The notes under the pieces are model-generated. The model did not search any database. It was not told the DNA's origin and saw nothing but the letters and a program-made list of their open reading frames with translations. Both the position numbers and the translations under genes were made by a program. Of a stretch of 64,000 nt of DNA, positions 44,419 through 52,471 are shown in pieces. Position 1 is the stretch's first letter. The number at the start of each line of letters is the position of its first letter. The DNA lies in assembly GCF_018531495.1 (NCBI RefSeq), contig NZ_JAHDTI010000001.1:1488001-1552000 (forward strand). The letters are read 5' to 3'. Source of the DNA: Nonomuraea sediminis (GTDB lineage: Bacteria > Actinomycetota > Actinomycetes > Streptosporangiales > Streptosporangiaceae).

Positions 44419-45813
44419 TCACGTCCACCTCACCGCGACCGCCGCCTCAAGGTCGGCGGCCGGGTCGTCGCCGGCCCAGGCGACGTGCCCGTCGGGCCGG
44501 ATCAGCGCCGCCGTCACGTCGTCCCACTCGTGATGCGGTACGGCGAGCGGCGCGCTGTGCCAGGTCACGTCAGGGACCGACGTGGCCTTGCCGGTCAGGT
44601 CCAGGAGCACATGGCGCCCGTGACGGAGCAGCGCGAACAGGGAGGTGTCACCGAGCCGCAGGTCGGGCGCGCGCCTTCCGGCGAGTCGATGTCCTCGGCG
44701 GGACGGGTAGGCGACCGACAGCGCGGACACCTGCTCGGCCAGCGCGAGCGAGAAGGCAGGCACGGTCGCGATCAGGTCGCTCAGTACGGCCCGCAGCGCC
44801 TGGCCTTCGGGAGTGAAGGTGGTCATCAGCGCCGTCTGCGCCTGGGTGCCGGTCAGCAGGGCGGCACCGACCGGGTGGCGTTCGTCGTGGTAGGTGTCCA
44901 GCAGGGCGTCGGGGGCGCGACCGGTGGCGACGGCGGCCAGCTTCCAGCCGAGGTTCATGGCGTCCTGGACGCCGACGTTGAGGCCGACGCCGCCGGTGGG
45001 GAAATGGATGTGCGCGGCGTCGCCGGCCAGCAGCACCCGGCCCTTGCGGTAATGCTCGGCCTGGCGGGTGGCGTTGCCGAAGCGCGACAGCCAGCGCGGG
45101 TCGCGCATGCCGTAGTCGCCACCTGCGATCGCGACCACCTTGGCGCGGAATTCCTCGAAGGTGGACGGCGGGTCGCCGGGGTCGCCGCCCACGATCCGAT
45201 GCAGGCCGTCCGGGAGCGGGACCACCATGAGCCCGCCCGCCGTACTGGAAAGGTTGATCACGCCAGGCGGCGGCTGGTCCAGCACGACGTCGCCGAGCCA
45301 CCCCCAGGCGGTGGAGTCGGTCCCGGGGAAGGCGATCTGGGCGGCCTCGCGGACGGTGCTGCGCGCGCCGTCGCAGCCGACCACGTAGTCGGCCTCGATC
45401 GTGTACGGCGGGCCGTCGAGGTGGACGCGCACCCGGTCGGGCTCCTCGGTGAGCCCGGTGACGCGGCGGCCGCGCCGTACCGACTGCTTGACGTGCTCTT
45501 CGAGCAGTTCCTCCGTGCGGGCCTGCGGCAGCGCGAGGGTGAACGGGAAGGGGGTGTCCAGCGGGGCGAAGTCCATGCGCTGGTCGAGCCCGCCGAAGTG
45601 GCCGTCCGGGATGGGGCGGCCCTCGGCCAGGAAGCGGTCGGCCAGGCCGCGGCAGGCGAGCAGCTCCAGCGTGCGCGGGTGGATGGTGAGGGCCTTGGAG
45701 TGCGGGTCGCGCTCCTGGCGGGCTTCCAGCACGGTGACCTCGGCTCCGCCCAGCCGGAGCTCGGCGGCCAGCCACAACCCGACAGGGCCTGCTCCCACGA
45801 TGACGATCACCAT
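44419..45813 (-). CDS. FAD-dependent aromatic monooxygenase
   Basis: 464-residue class A flavoprotein hydroxylase. VIVGAGPVGLWLAAEL is the FAD Rossmann loop, DYVVGCDGARSTVRE the DG motif, and RVLLAGDAAHIHFPTGGVGLNVGVQDAMNL (two blocks) the GD motif. It has a thioredoxin-like C-terminal piece (HVLLDLTGKATSVPD). Relatives include Rox and TetX-like enzymes that inactivate rifamycins or tetracyclines and polyketide hydroxylases. ATG 45813 follows AGAGGAGGT. The divergent TetR and twin operators support an inducible detoxification role; the drug identity is inference. Confidence 0.9.
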   Translation of the reverse strand: MVIVIVGAGPVGLWLAAELRLGGAEVTVLEARQERDPHSKALTIHPRTLELLACRGLADRFLAEGRPIPDGHFGGLDQRMDFAPLDTPFPFTLALPQARTEELLEEHVKQSVRRGRRVTGLTEEPDRVRVHLDGPPYTIEADYVVGCDGARSTVREAAQIAFPGTDSTAWGWLGDVVLDQPPPGVINLSSTAGGLMVVPLPDGLHRIVGGDPGDPPSTFEEFRAKVVAIAGGDYGMRDPRWLSRFGNATRQAEHYRKGRVLLAGDAAHIHFPTGGVGLNVGVQDAMNLGWKLAAVATGRAPDALLDTYHDERHPVGAALLTGTQAQTALMTTFTPEGQALRAVLSDLIATVPAFSLALAEQVSALSVAYPSRRGHRLAGRRAPDLRLGDTSLFALLRHGRHVLLDLTGKATSVPDVTWHSAPLAVPHHEWDDVTAALIRPDGHVAWAGDDPAADLEAAVAVRWT

Positions 45814-45823
45814 GAACCTCCTC

Positions 45824-45864
45824 TTGGTCGGTGACCAACTGAAGTACACTTGGTCAGTGACCAA
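45824..45864. promoter_or_regulatory. Twin TetR operators TTGGTC-N3-GACCAA
   Basis: Two near-identical palindromes, TTGGTC-GGT-GACCAA (45824-45838) and TTGGTC-AGT-GACCAA (45850-45864), 26 bp apart, fill the gap between the divergent monooxygenase and TetR genes. The second overlaps the GTG start chosen for TetR. Confidence 0.85.
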
Positions 45865-46441
45865 AAAGCAAGTGGAGATGGTCGAAGCGGCACTGGAACT
45901 CCTCGAGGAGAAGGGCGCCGAAGCCGTCTCGATCCGCGGCGTCGCCACCCGGCTGTGCGTGCGCATGAACACCGTGCTCTGGCACATCAAGTCCAAGGCC
46001 CGCCTGCTGGAGCTCATGGCCGACGCGATCGTCGCCGAGATCGACCTCGACGACCTGCCCGAGCAGTGGCAGGAACGGGTGCGCGAGCTGGCCCGCCGCT
46101 ACCGCCAGGCCCTGCTGTCACACCGCGACGGCGCCGTGATCGTCACCGGCACCTACACCGCCGAACCCGCCACGCTCCGCTTCGCCGACACGATGATCGA
46201 GGCGCTGCTGGCAGGCGGACTCACCGAGCAGGAGGCGGCCTGGCGCTGCTGGGCCATCGTGTACTTCGTGCTCGGCCTGGCCCAGGAGGAGCAGGCCGCC
46301 GCCGACGCCGACGTCGAGGTGCTCGACCAGGCCCTGTCGGGCGGCCACTACCCCTCACTCGACCGCGTGCTGCCACACCTGCGGACAGGCTCCTTCGACG
46401 AGCGCTTCGAATACGGCCTCAACCTGCTAACCGCCGCGTGA
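45857..46441 (+). CDS. TetR-family repressor with TetR_C_1-like domain
   Basis: 194 residues. The HTH is AVSIRGVATRLCVRMNTVLWHI with KSKARLLELM. The C-terminal part (LLSHRDGAVIVTGTYTAEP, LTEQEAAWRCWAIVYFVLGLAQEEQAA) follows the pattern of true tetracycline repressors, including the conserved HRDGA and G-x4-EEQ region. GTG 45857 lies inside the second operator; ATG 45878 is an alternative start. It is divergent from the FAD monooxygenase it most likely represses. Confidence 0.9.
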   Translation: MTKKQVEMVEAALELLEEKGAEAVSIRGVATRLCVRMNTVLWHIKSKARLLELMADAIVAEIDLDDLPEQWQERVRELARRYRQALLSHRDGAVIVTGTYTAEPATLRFADTMIEALLAGGLTEQEAAWRCWAIVYFVLGLAQEEQAAADADVEVLDQALSGGHYPSLDRVLPHLRTGSFDERFEYGLNLLTAA

Positions 46442-46501
46442 ACCGCACGCGGCTCCGGCTGACAACGCACACGCCTCCCGTGCTGCGAGTAGCGTCCTGG
46501 C

Positions 46502-46942
46502 ATGCTTCTTGAAGACCAGCTGCGAGCCGTCGACCGGCTCCTCGCCCTGTCGTTCCCCACCGAGGACACGCGGGACGGCTGGCACTCCAGCGGACCCGCT
46601 CACCACGTCCGCGCGCTGCGGGTCAGCCAGGATTTCTGGGACGACGGGCTGGAGGTCGTCAAAGCGGTCTGGGAGGAGATGGATGCCGCGCGGGGCGAGC
46701 TGGCGGCCCTGCTGACCGCGCGATGGGGCCGACCTGAGGAAATCGAGCTGTGGTACGGCGAAGAGACCGCCGAGCCGATGATCGACCTCAGCCGGATGTG
46801 CGGACGTCTGAGCGTATGGCGTCCTCCGCACGGCAGCAGGTGGGTAGGACTCGCCACCGGCCAGGAGGACCGAGAGTTCCCGATTCTGCTGCTCGCCGCC
46901 ATCGGCGAGCAGCCGACCCCCCACAGCACCAGCCAGGACTGA
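46502..46942 (+). CDS. Hypothetical protein
   Basis: 146 residues, soluble, acidic, Trp-rich, with no signal peptide or membrane helix. Segments such as HHVRALRVSQDFWDDGLEVVKAVWEEMDAARGELAALLTARWG suggest a helical N-terminal half, and WRPPHGSRWVGLATGQEDREFPILLLAAIGE a beta second half. No family recognised. Codon use matches its neighbours, and the ATG at 46502 has no ribosome site. It follows the TetR gene by 60 bp on the same strand. Confidence 0.6.
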   Translation: MLLEDQLRAVDRLLALSFPTEDTRDGWHSSGPAHHVRALRVSQDFWDDGLEVVKAVWEEMDAARGELAALLTARWGRPEEIELWYGEETAEPMIDLSRMCGRLSVWRPPHGSRWVGLATGQEDREFPILLLAAIGEQPTPHSTSQD

Positions 46943-47000
46943 CCCGTCTTTTCAGCCGGTTGACGGAAGCGGAGCATGTGCGTGGCAGACACGCGTCTCG

Positions 47001-47522
47001 GTGGCCTGGCCGGGCATCACCGTGGGCGCGTTCGTCATCCTGTTCGCCGTCTACGCCTTCCTGGCCGGCGTCATGGACTTCACCCGCGCCTTCAACAGCG
47101 ACCGCGCCGGACCGGTCATCGGCTGGGTGCTGCTGGCCCTGCTGTCGATCGCCGCCGGCGTCGGAGCGCTGGTGTGGCCGGGACTCACCGCGTTCGTCCT
47201 GACCATCTGGGTGGCCGGCTGGGCGCTGGTCACCGGCGTCACCGAGGTCGTCATGGTCTTCCAGCGCGGCGAGAGCGGCGGCGAGCGCATCATGTGGGCG
47301 CTCAGCGGCCTGGTGTCGATCGCCCTGGCGGTCGTCCTCTTCGTCCGGCCCGACATCGGCGCCCTGTCGATGGCCTCCGTCTTCGGCCTGTTCAGCCTCG
47401 TGTACGGGGTCTCCGCGATCGTCGTGTCCCTCAGAGTCCGCAAGATCGGCCAGAGCCAGGGGTCGCAGCACGTCGAATCCGCGTGCCGACGCCAGCACAT
47501 AAGAGCAGCGGGCGCGACCTGA
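47001..47522 (+). CDS. HdeD family membrane protein, probably N-terminally short
   Basis: About 173 residues with five hydrophobic helices in DUF308/HdeD-type repeats: GAFVILFAVYAFLAGVMDF, GWVLLALLSIAAGVGALVWPG, FVLTIWVAGWALVTGVTEVV, WALSGLVSIALAVVLFVRPD, FGLFSLVYGVSAIVVSL. Full-length HdeD proteins begin with one more helix before the first VWPGIT-like motif. Here the frame starts at that motif (VAWPGIT), so a 5' truncation or a missed start is likely. The tail after VRKIG is unusual. The 290-bp gap to the next gene holds nothing recognised. Confidence 0.7.
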   Translation: MAWPGITVGAFVILFAVYAFLAGVMDFTRAFNSDRAGPVIGWVLLALLSIAAGVGALVWPGLTAFVLTIWVAGWALVTGVTEVVMVFQRGESGGERIMWALSGLVSIALAVVLFVRPDIGALSMASVFGLFSLVYGVSAIVVSLRVRKIGQSQGSQHVESACRRQHIRAAGAT

Positions 47523-47812
47523 CGGGAGGCCCCGCCCGCCGGCCTGACCTCGAGCGCTGCCACCGACTGCGGACCCGCGGATTTCCTACTCCTTCGGCGG
47601 TTCCAAGGTGGGCTGATCCCCGCGGTCTTCACCTCTCACCGGAGGGGGCATGACCACCGGTAGAGCACCGCACGGCCAGCCTGTCGTCGTGATCAGGGCT
47701 TTGTCGACATCAGTGCTGCGGGACACGGCCCATCGACGGGCCGGCCGTACATCTCACGACAAACACCGCGCTGACCGGCACGGCGGACGGCAGCTGGCGG
47801 AATGGAGTTCCC

Positions 47813-48796
47813 ATGACCACTCTGCATCGTCGCCACTTCCTGGGTCTGACAGCCGGAGCCGCCCTCGCCACCGGTCTCGGCGTGCCCGGGAAGGCGGGCG
47901 AGCCCTTCGGCCCGGTGAAACAGATCGACGCCGGTGTCCTCAGCGTCGGGTATGTCGAGGCCGGGCCCGCGGACGGGCCGCCGGTCATCCTCATGCACGG
48001 CTTCCCCTATGACATCCACAGCTATGCCGAGGTCGCGCCGCTGCTGGCCGCGCAGGGACACCGGGTCATCGTCCCGTATTTCCGCGGCTACGGGACGACC
48101 CGCTTCCTGGCGGACGCGACCCCCAGGAACGCCGAGCAGGCGGCGTTCGCCCTCGACATCATCGCCCTGATGGACGCCCTCAAGATCCGCGAACCGATCC
48201 TCGCCGGGTTCGACTGGGGATCCAGGACCGGCGACATCATCGCGGCCCTGTGGCCGCAACGCAGCAAGGCACTGGTGTCGGTGAGCGGCTACCTGGTCAC
48301 CAACGTCGAGGCCAACCAGATGCCACTGCCACCGAGGGCCGAGTGGGCGTGGTGGTACCAGTACTACTTCGCCACCCAGCGGGGCGTGCTCGGGCTCGAC
48401 AAATACCGGCGCGACCTGGCGGAACTGGTCTGGAAGTTCAGCTCGCCGACGTGGCACTTCGACGCGGCCACGTTCGAGCGGACCGCGGCGGCCTTCGACA
48501 ATCCCGACTACGTGCGCATCGTGATCGGCAACTACCGCTGGCGGCTGGGCCTACTGAAGGGCGACCCGCGCTACGCCTCGATCGAGCGGCAGCTGTCCGA
48601 AGGACCCGCGATCGCCGTGCCCGCGATCACCATCGACGGACGCTACGACCCGTTCACACCACCCGGTAACGGCTCCGCCTACCGCGCCAAGTTCACCGGC
48701 AAGTACGAGCACCGGGTCTTCGACGTCGGCCACAACGTGCCGCAGGAGGCACCTCAGGCGTTCGCCCAAGCCGTCATCGACGCCAACCACCTGTAA
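47813..48796 (+). CDS. Tat-exported alpha/beta hydrolase
   Basis: 327 residues. The N-terminus HRRHFLGLTAGAALATGLG is a twin-arginine signal. The mature part is an epoxide hydrolase/dehalogenase-like alpha/beta hydrolase: LMHGFPYDIHSY (HGxP), GFDWGSRTGDII with Asp at the nucleophile position, DGRYDPFTPP and FDVGHNVPQEAP with His. The protein should fold in the cytoplasm and be exported. ATG 47813 follows GGAATGGAG. Its 3' end overlaps the convergent XRE gene by 23 bases. Confidence 0.9.
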   Translation: MTTLHRRHFLGLTAGAALATGLGVPGKAGEPFGPVKQIDAGVLSVGYVEAGPADGPPVILMHGFPYDIHSYAEVAPLLAAQGHRVIVPYFRGYGTTRFLADATPRNAEQAAFALDIIALMDALKIREPILAGFDWGSRTGDIIAALWPQRSKALVSVSGYLVTNVEANQMPLPPRAEWAWWYQYYFATQRGVLGLDKYRRDLAELVWKFSSPTWHFDAATFERTAAAFDNPDYVRIVIGNYRWRLGLLKGDPRYASIERQLSEGPAIAVPAITIDGRYDPFTPPGNGSAYRAKFTGKYEHRVFDVGHNVPQEAPQAFAQAVIDANHL

Positions 48797-49637
48797 GGTC
48801 CCGCTCGAGGTTCTGGACGCCGATCACGGCGAGTAGCCGCAACTGCTCGACCGCCGGGCTGCCCGCAGGAGCGGTGAAGAACTGCAGCCGCTGCCTGCCG
48901 TCCTCACTGAACAGGTTCTGGCAGTGGACGTCGACCACGCCCAGCGACGGGTGATTGATGCGCTTACGGTCCCCACGGCGTACGGCGACATCGCCGCTGT
49001 CCCACAGCTCGGCGAACTCCCGGCTCGTCCGACGCAGCCGGGCGACCATGTCCATGGACCGCGCGTCGTGCCCGCGACGCGCCACCGCCGCGCGCAGATC
49101 GTGGACCATCACCCGCGCATGGTGCGGATGCTCATCCTCCGGATAGATCAACCGGCTGCTCGGGTCGGTGAACCAGCGGTACACATAGCTGGCGCCCGGC
49201 CCGCTCGCGTGCGCGGGAGGGCCGAGCAACGCCACGGCCAGCCTGTTCTGGGCGAGGGTCTCGTGCAGGTCGGTGATGATCTGCGCGGGCGTGGAGTCGA
49301 GGCGGTCGAGCAGCGCCAGCATGGCCGGTTGCACGTGTACCGCCGTCCCTTGCGTCACAGGTTCGGTACGGCCGGCCAACCTGAACAGGTGGTCGCGCTC
49401 GTCACCGTCCAGCCGCAGCGCCCGGGCCAGAGCGGCCAGGATCTGCTCCGACGGCTGCGCGCCCCGGCCACGCTCCAGCTCGATGTAGTAGTCCACCGAC
49501 GTACCGGCGAGCTGCGCCACCTCCTCGCGACGCAGCCCTGGAACGCGCCGCCGGGGGCCGCTGACCAGGCCGACCTCGGCCGGGGTGATCCGCGCGCGCC
49601 GGGTCCGCAGGAAAGCGCCGAGCTCAGACAGGTTCAC
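48774..49637 (-). CDS. XRE-family regulator with MmyB-type ligand domain
   Basis: 287 residues. The HTH (LGAFLRTRRARITPAEVGL, RVPGLRREEVAQLAGTSVDYYIELERGR) and the MmyB-like ligand-binding domain (PAMLALLDRLDSTPAQIITD, NHPSLGVVDVHCQNLFSEDGRQRLQFFTAPAGSPA) match the standard actinobacterial family. GTG 49637 follows GGAGGG. It is divergent from the tautomerase-DUF1304 pair, its likely targets, and its end overlaps the Tat hydrolase. Confidence 0.92.
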   Translation of the reverse strand: MNLSELGAFLRTRRARITPAEVGLVSGPRRRVPGLRREEVAQLAGTSVDYYIELERGRGAQPSEQILAALARALRLDGDERDHLFRLAGRTEPVTQGTAVHVQPAMLALLDRLDSTPAQIITDLHETLAQNRLAVALLGPPAHASGPGASYVYRWFTDPSSRLIYPEDEHPHHARVMVHDLRAAVARRGHDARSMDMVARLRRTSREFAELWDSGDVAVRRGDRKRINHPSLGVVDVHCQNLFSEDGRQRLQFFTAPAGSPAVEQLRLLAVIGVQNLERDLTGGWRR

Positions 49638-49760
49638 CCCTCCAGTGTGTGGCCCGAGCGACCGGCGCAGCCAGGGGCCGCCAACCCCCGGGTGAGGAAC
49701 GCCTGGATAGCCGTGCGGTACCCGGCCACCCTGGTGAATCATCGAAAGGAGAAAAACGAC

Positions 49761-49976
49761 ATGCCATTCGCCAACCTGAAGGTCCCTGCCGGAACGCTCA
49801 CCGCCGAGCAGAAGCAGGACCTGGTCACCAAGGTCACCGACCTGTACTGCGAGACGTTCGGCGACGCCGTACGCGACAACACGATGGTCCTCATCGACGA
49901 GGTCGTCGACGGCGGCTGGGGCATCCGCGGCGAGGTCCTCACCCTGGCCAGGCTGCAGGGGGGTGACTCCCGCTAG
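49761..49976 (+). CDS. 4-oxalocrotonate tautomerase family protein
   Basis: 71 residues starting M-P-FANLKVPAGTL, so the catalytic N-terminal Pro is exposed after Met removal. The helix AEQKQDLVTKVTDLYCETFG and strand MVLIDEVVDGGWGIRGE complete the tautomerase fold. AAAGGAG lies nine bases before ATG 49761. The 3' end overlaps the next gene by 14 bases, so the two are one unit divergent from the XRE regulator. Confidence 0.9.
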   Translation: MPFANLKVPAGTLTAEQKQDLVTKVTDLYCETFGDAVRDNTMVLIDEVVDGGWGIRGEVLTLARLQGGDSR

Positions 49977-50373
49977 TCCCATGGTGCGGGCGCACCGTAA
50001 GGTGTTCGGCGTGTCCGCCATCGCCATGGTCGCCGTCGTCGCGATCGCCCTGCTGCACGTCTACATCCTGGTCCTGGAGATGTTCCTGTGGACCAGCCCC
50101 CGGGGACGTGCGGCTTTCGGCACGACCGAGGAACTCGCGGTCTCGACCAAGGTGCTCGCCGCCAACCAGGGTCTGTACAACGGCTTCCTGGCAGCGGGCC
50201 TCCTGTGGGGCGCGTTCGCTCCGGACCCGGTCGGTTTCCAGGTGCGGATCTTCTTCCTGGCCTGCGTCATGGTCGCCGGGCTGTACGGCGCCGCGACCGT
50301 GTCGCGCAAGATCCTCTTCGTCCAGACCGTCCCCGCCCTGGCCGCGCTGACGCTGGTGGTCCTGGCCCACTGA
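49963..50373 (+). CDS. DUF1304 membrane protein
   Basis: About 136 residues with four membrane helices: VAVVAIALLHVYILVLEMFLW, NQGLYNGFLAAGLLWG, FFLACVMVAGLYGAATV, QTVPALAALTLVVLA. The ALLHVYILVLEMFLW and NQGLYNGFLAAG motifs are those of DUF1304, of unknown role. GTG 49963 is inside the end of the tautomerase frame; ATG 49981 is an alternative. It is probably co-regulated with the tautomerase by the divergent XRE protein. Confidence 0.87.
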   Translation: MTPASPMVRAHRKVFGVSAIAMVAVVAIALLHVYILVLEMFLWTSPRGRAAFGTTEELAVSTKVLAANQGLYNGFLAAGLLWGAFAPDPVGFQVRIFFLACVMVAGLYGAATVSRKILFVQTVPALAALTLVVLAH

Positions 50374-50931
50374 GGCTCTGCGGCCAGGACGTAGGACGCC
50401 GACCATCGCCATGGCGTTGCCGTTCCCAGAGCGTCCCAGCTCGTGCTGGTGATACCTGCGGCTGACCGCACCCGTCATCGGCCGCCTCGGCCCCCACCTG
50501 TGGGAATCCGGCCAGGTCCACGCCTGCCGCGATCAAGCGTGGGTGTCGGTCCAGCTCGCAGCCGAACCCGACCTGGAGCTCCTCTTGGCCCTGACCAGCG
50601 TCGCGATCAAGGCTCACGCCACGACCTGAGCGACTCAAGCTGGATGTGAGCGACGTGGGTGCCGGAGCGCACGTCGAATGACGAGGTCGCCGACGTGCGC
50701 AAGCGCGAGGCGGCGCGGCTGGGGTCCGCGGCGTGCATCAGGTGGCCACTCGGCATCGCGCAGGGGCGGCGCCGCTGGTCAGCCAGAACCTCATCTCGGC
50801 AGCCGGCTTTAAACGTTGCTTCGAGCAAATACCCATAGATCGAACTCCACCCCAAGCTCCAGCCAACACTCCACATATCTAATGATGTGCTGGGTTTTGA
50901 GGATTAATGTCGCATTTGTCCGCATGTAGGT
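50374..50931. other. Gap with possible protein tail at 50452-50628
   Basis: About 560 bases. On the plus strand, 50452-50628 reads like the end of a protein (VIGRLGPHLWESGQVHACR, then a regular helix LELLLALTSVAIKAHATT and stop) but is preceded by a stop and lacks any start. It is possibly the remnant of a lost gene. The AT-rich part near 50800-50930 is the probable promoter region of the small Trp/Gly gene. Confidence 0.35.
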
Positions 50932-50948
50932 GCTCCCGACTCGGGAGC
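50932..50948. promoter_or_regulatory. Perfect inverted repeat before the microprotein's ribosome site
   Basis: GCTCCCGA-C-TCGGGAGC, ending eight bases before the GAGGAGG ribosome site of the small gene at 50967. In RNA the hairpin would lie directly next to the ribosome site and could control its access; in DNA it could be an operator. Confidence 0.55.
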
Positions 50949-50966
50949 TGCTCATGAGGAGGAGTC

Positions 50967-51140
50967 ATGGCACGTATGGGCTTCCGCGCCTGGAACAACT
51001 GGGATGACTGGGGCGGCGGCTGGGGCGGCGGCTGGGGCGGCGGCGGCTGGGGCTGGGGCGGCCGCAGACGCTGGTGGCGCCGGCGCAGGTGGTGGGGCGG
51101 AGGTGGCTGCGGCTGCGGCGGCGGCGGATGGTGGTGGTAA
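50967..51140 (+). CDS. 57-residue Trp/Gly/Arg-rich microprotein
   Basis: ATG 50967 follows GAGGAGGAG at ideal spacing. The product starts MARMGFRAWNNWDDWGGGW, continues with WGGG repeats, then a basic-aromatic block RRRWWRRRRWW (33-43), GGGGCGCGGGG with two Cys, and ends in WWW. It contains 16 Trp, about half Gly and eight Arg in the last two thirds. No family recognised. It has its own hairpin before the ribosome site and a strong terminator directly after, so it looks like a self-contained gene. Possible roles: surface or cell-wall protein, antimicrobial or nucleic-acid-binding peptide; all are inference. Confidence 0.7.
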   Translation: MARMGFRAWNNWDDWGGGWGGGWGGGGWGWGGRRRWWRRRRWWGGGGCGCGGGGWWW

Positions 51141-51148
51141 CCCACCCT

Positions 51149-51180
51149 GGGAGAGTCGTCGGCCTGTCCGTCGGCTCTCC
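51149..51180 (+). terminator. Terminator after microprotein gene
   Basis: Stem GGGAGAGTCGTCGG / CCGTCGGCTCTCC with a five-base loop, one mismatch and one G-U pair, starting nine bases after the TAA of the microprotein gene. Confidence 0.75.
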
Positions 51181-51362
51181 TGCTTCAGGACGTCGGTTCC
51201 TCAGACGGTCTTGACCGACAGGCCGCGGTAATGAACAGCAGCGCAACGGGATCGAGCGCGCTCTCGTGACCTGGCATGTCAGCGGCGACGCCGTTAAGCC
51301 TTGATGTCTGCTTTGCGATGGGATGCGGACATTCTGAAGCGCGCTTTCCTAGCGTCATAGTT

Positions 51363-52412
51363 GTGCGACGTTCGGCAGCGGCCGGGGCGGCCACCGTGCT
51401 TGTGGCTGCCCTGCTGGCCGCATGTGGTGGTGACGAGCAGCAGGTGAGCTCGATGCCGGGCCAAGCCGCGACGATCATCGGCTCGGGTTCCACGGCACAG
51501 CTCGGCGCGATGGAGGCCTGGCGTGCGGGATACGCCATGACGGTCCCGGGTGCGCGCATCATCTATCGGGCCAACGGCTCTGACAACGGCATCCGTGACT
51601 TCATCCGCGGTGACACAGCGTTCGCCGGGTCGGACGTTGCGATGAGTCCCGAGCAGAAAGCTCAGGTCTACAAGCGCTGCGCCGGCCGGGCACTCCAGCT
51701 GCCGATGGTCGTGGGGCCGATCGCCGTGATCTACAACCTCCCGGCAATAACCGAGTTGAGGCTCTCGCCCACCACCCTCACCGGCATCTTCAGCGGCAAG
51801 ATCCTCACCTGGGCCGACCCCGCGATCGCCCGGGAGAACCCAGGCGCCGATCTGCCCCACAGAGGCATCCGATTGTTCCATCGATCCGACGGCTCGGGAA
51901 CCAGCAAGAATCTGACCCGCACCCTGCGAGCGATGGACGGCTGGCCGTACAAGCCCTCGATGCACTGGCCCGCGCGCGGAGGAGAGGGCGTCCAGGGGTC
52001 AGCCGAAATGACCGACAGCGTGTCACATACGGAGGACTCGATCGGCTACGTGGAGTACGGCTACGCCAGCGGCGCGGGATTGCGCACAGCCAAGATCCGA
52101 AACGCTGCAGGCGAATACGTGGCGCTGTCGCCGGAGAGCGCGAGCAGGAGCCTGTCCGGGGCCGAGGTCGCAGGGACCGACGGAGACCTGACGGTCAAGA
52201 TCGATCCCACGGTGAAGAGGCGGGGAGCGTATCCGATCGTGCTGCTCACATACGAGATCGCCTGCGACCGGGGCTCACCGGCTCTCCTTCGAGGCTTCCT
52301 TCGCTACATCGCCGGCGACGCCGGGCAGTCGAACCTGTCGCTGCTCGGCTACGCCCCGCTGCCTCCGGAACTGCTCGCCAAGGTCCGCGCGTCGCTCGCC
52401 ACCATGACGTAA
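51363..52412 (+). CDS. pstS: PstS phosphate-binding lipoprotein
   Basis: 349-residue periplasmic-type phosphate-binding lipoprotein of the high-affinity Pst system. The signal VRRSAAAGAATVLVAALLAAC ends in a lipobox with Cys at about residue 21. The mature part has the PstS pattern: IIGSGSTAQLGAMEAW (phosphate loop), YRANGSDNGIRDFI, FAGSDVAMSPE, LTGIFSGKILTWADPAI and RSDGSGTSKNLT. Start GTG 51363 gives a normal signal length. Unusually, no pstC/A/B genes follow: the next gene is a convergent glycosyltransferase. PhoX-like and phytase-like genes lie 4-7 kb away. Confidence 0.92.
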   Translation: MRRSAAAGAATVLVAALLAACGGDEQQVSSMPGQAATIIGSGSTAQLGAMEAWRAGYAMTVPGARIIYRANGSDNGIRDFIRGDTAFAGSDVAMSPEQKAQVYKRCAGRALQLPMVVGPIAVIYNLPAITELRLSPTTLTGIFSGKILTWADPAIARENPGADLPHRGIRLFHRSDGSGTSKNLTRTLRAMDGWPYKPSMHWPARGGEGVQGSAEMTDSVSHTEDSIGYVEYGYASGAGLRTAKIRNAAGEYVALSPESASRSLSGAEVAGTDGDLTVKIDPTVKRRGAYPIVLLTYEIACDRGSPALLRGFLRYIAGDAGQSNLSLLGYAPLPPELLAKVRASLATMT

Positions 52413-52471
52413 CAGCGGCCTCACAGCGACTCGGACCGGACAACGCCCGGCACTCGTACGGCTTACGATGA

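Noticed and set aside
50879..51145. Long Pro/His-rich frame antisense to the microprotein gene
   Set aside because: It is the complement of the WGGG repeat region. No ribosome site supports it, while the plus-strand frame has a perfect one.
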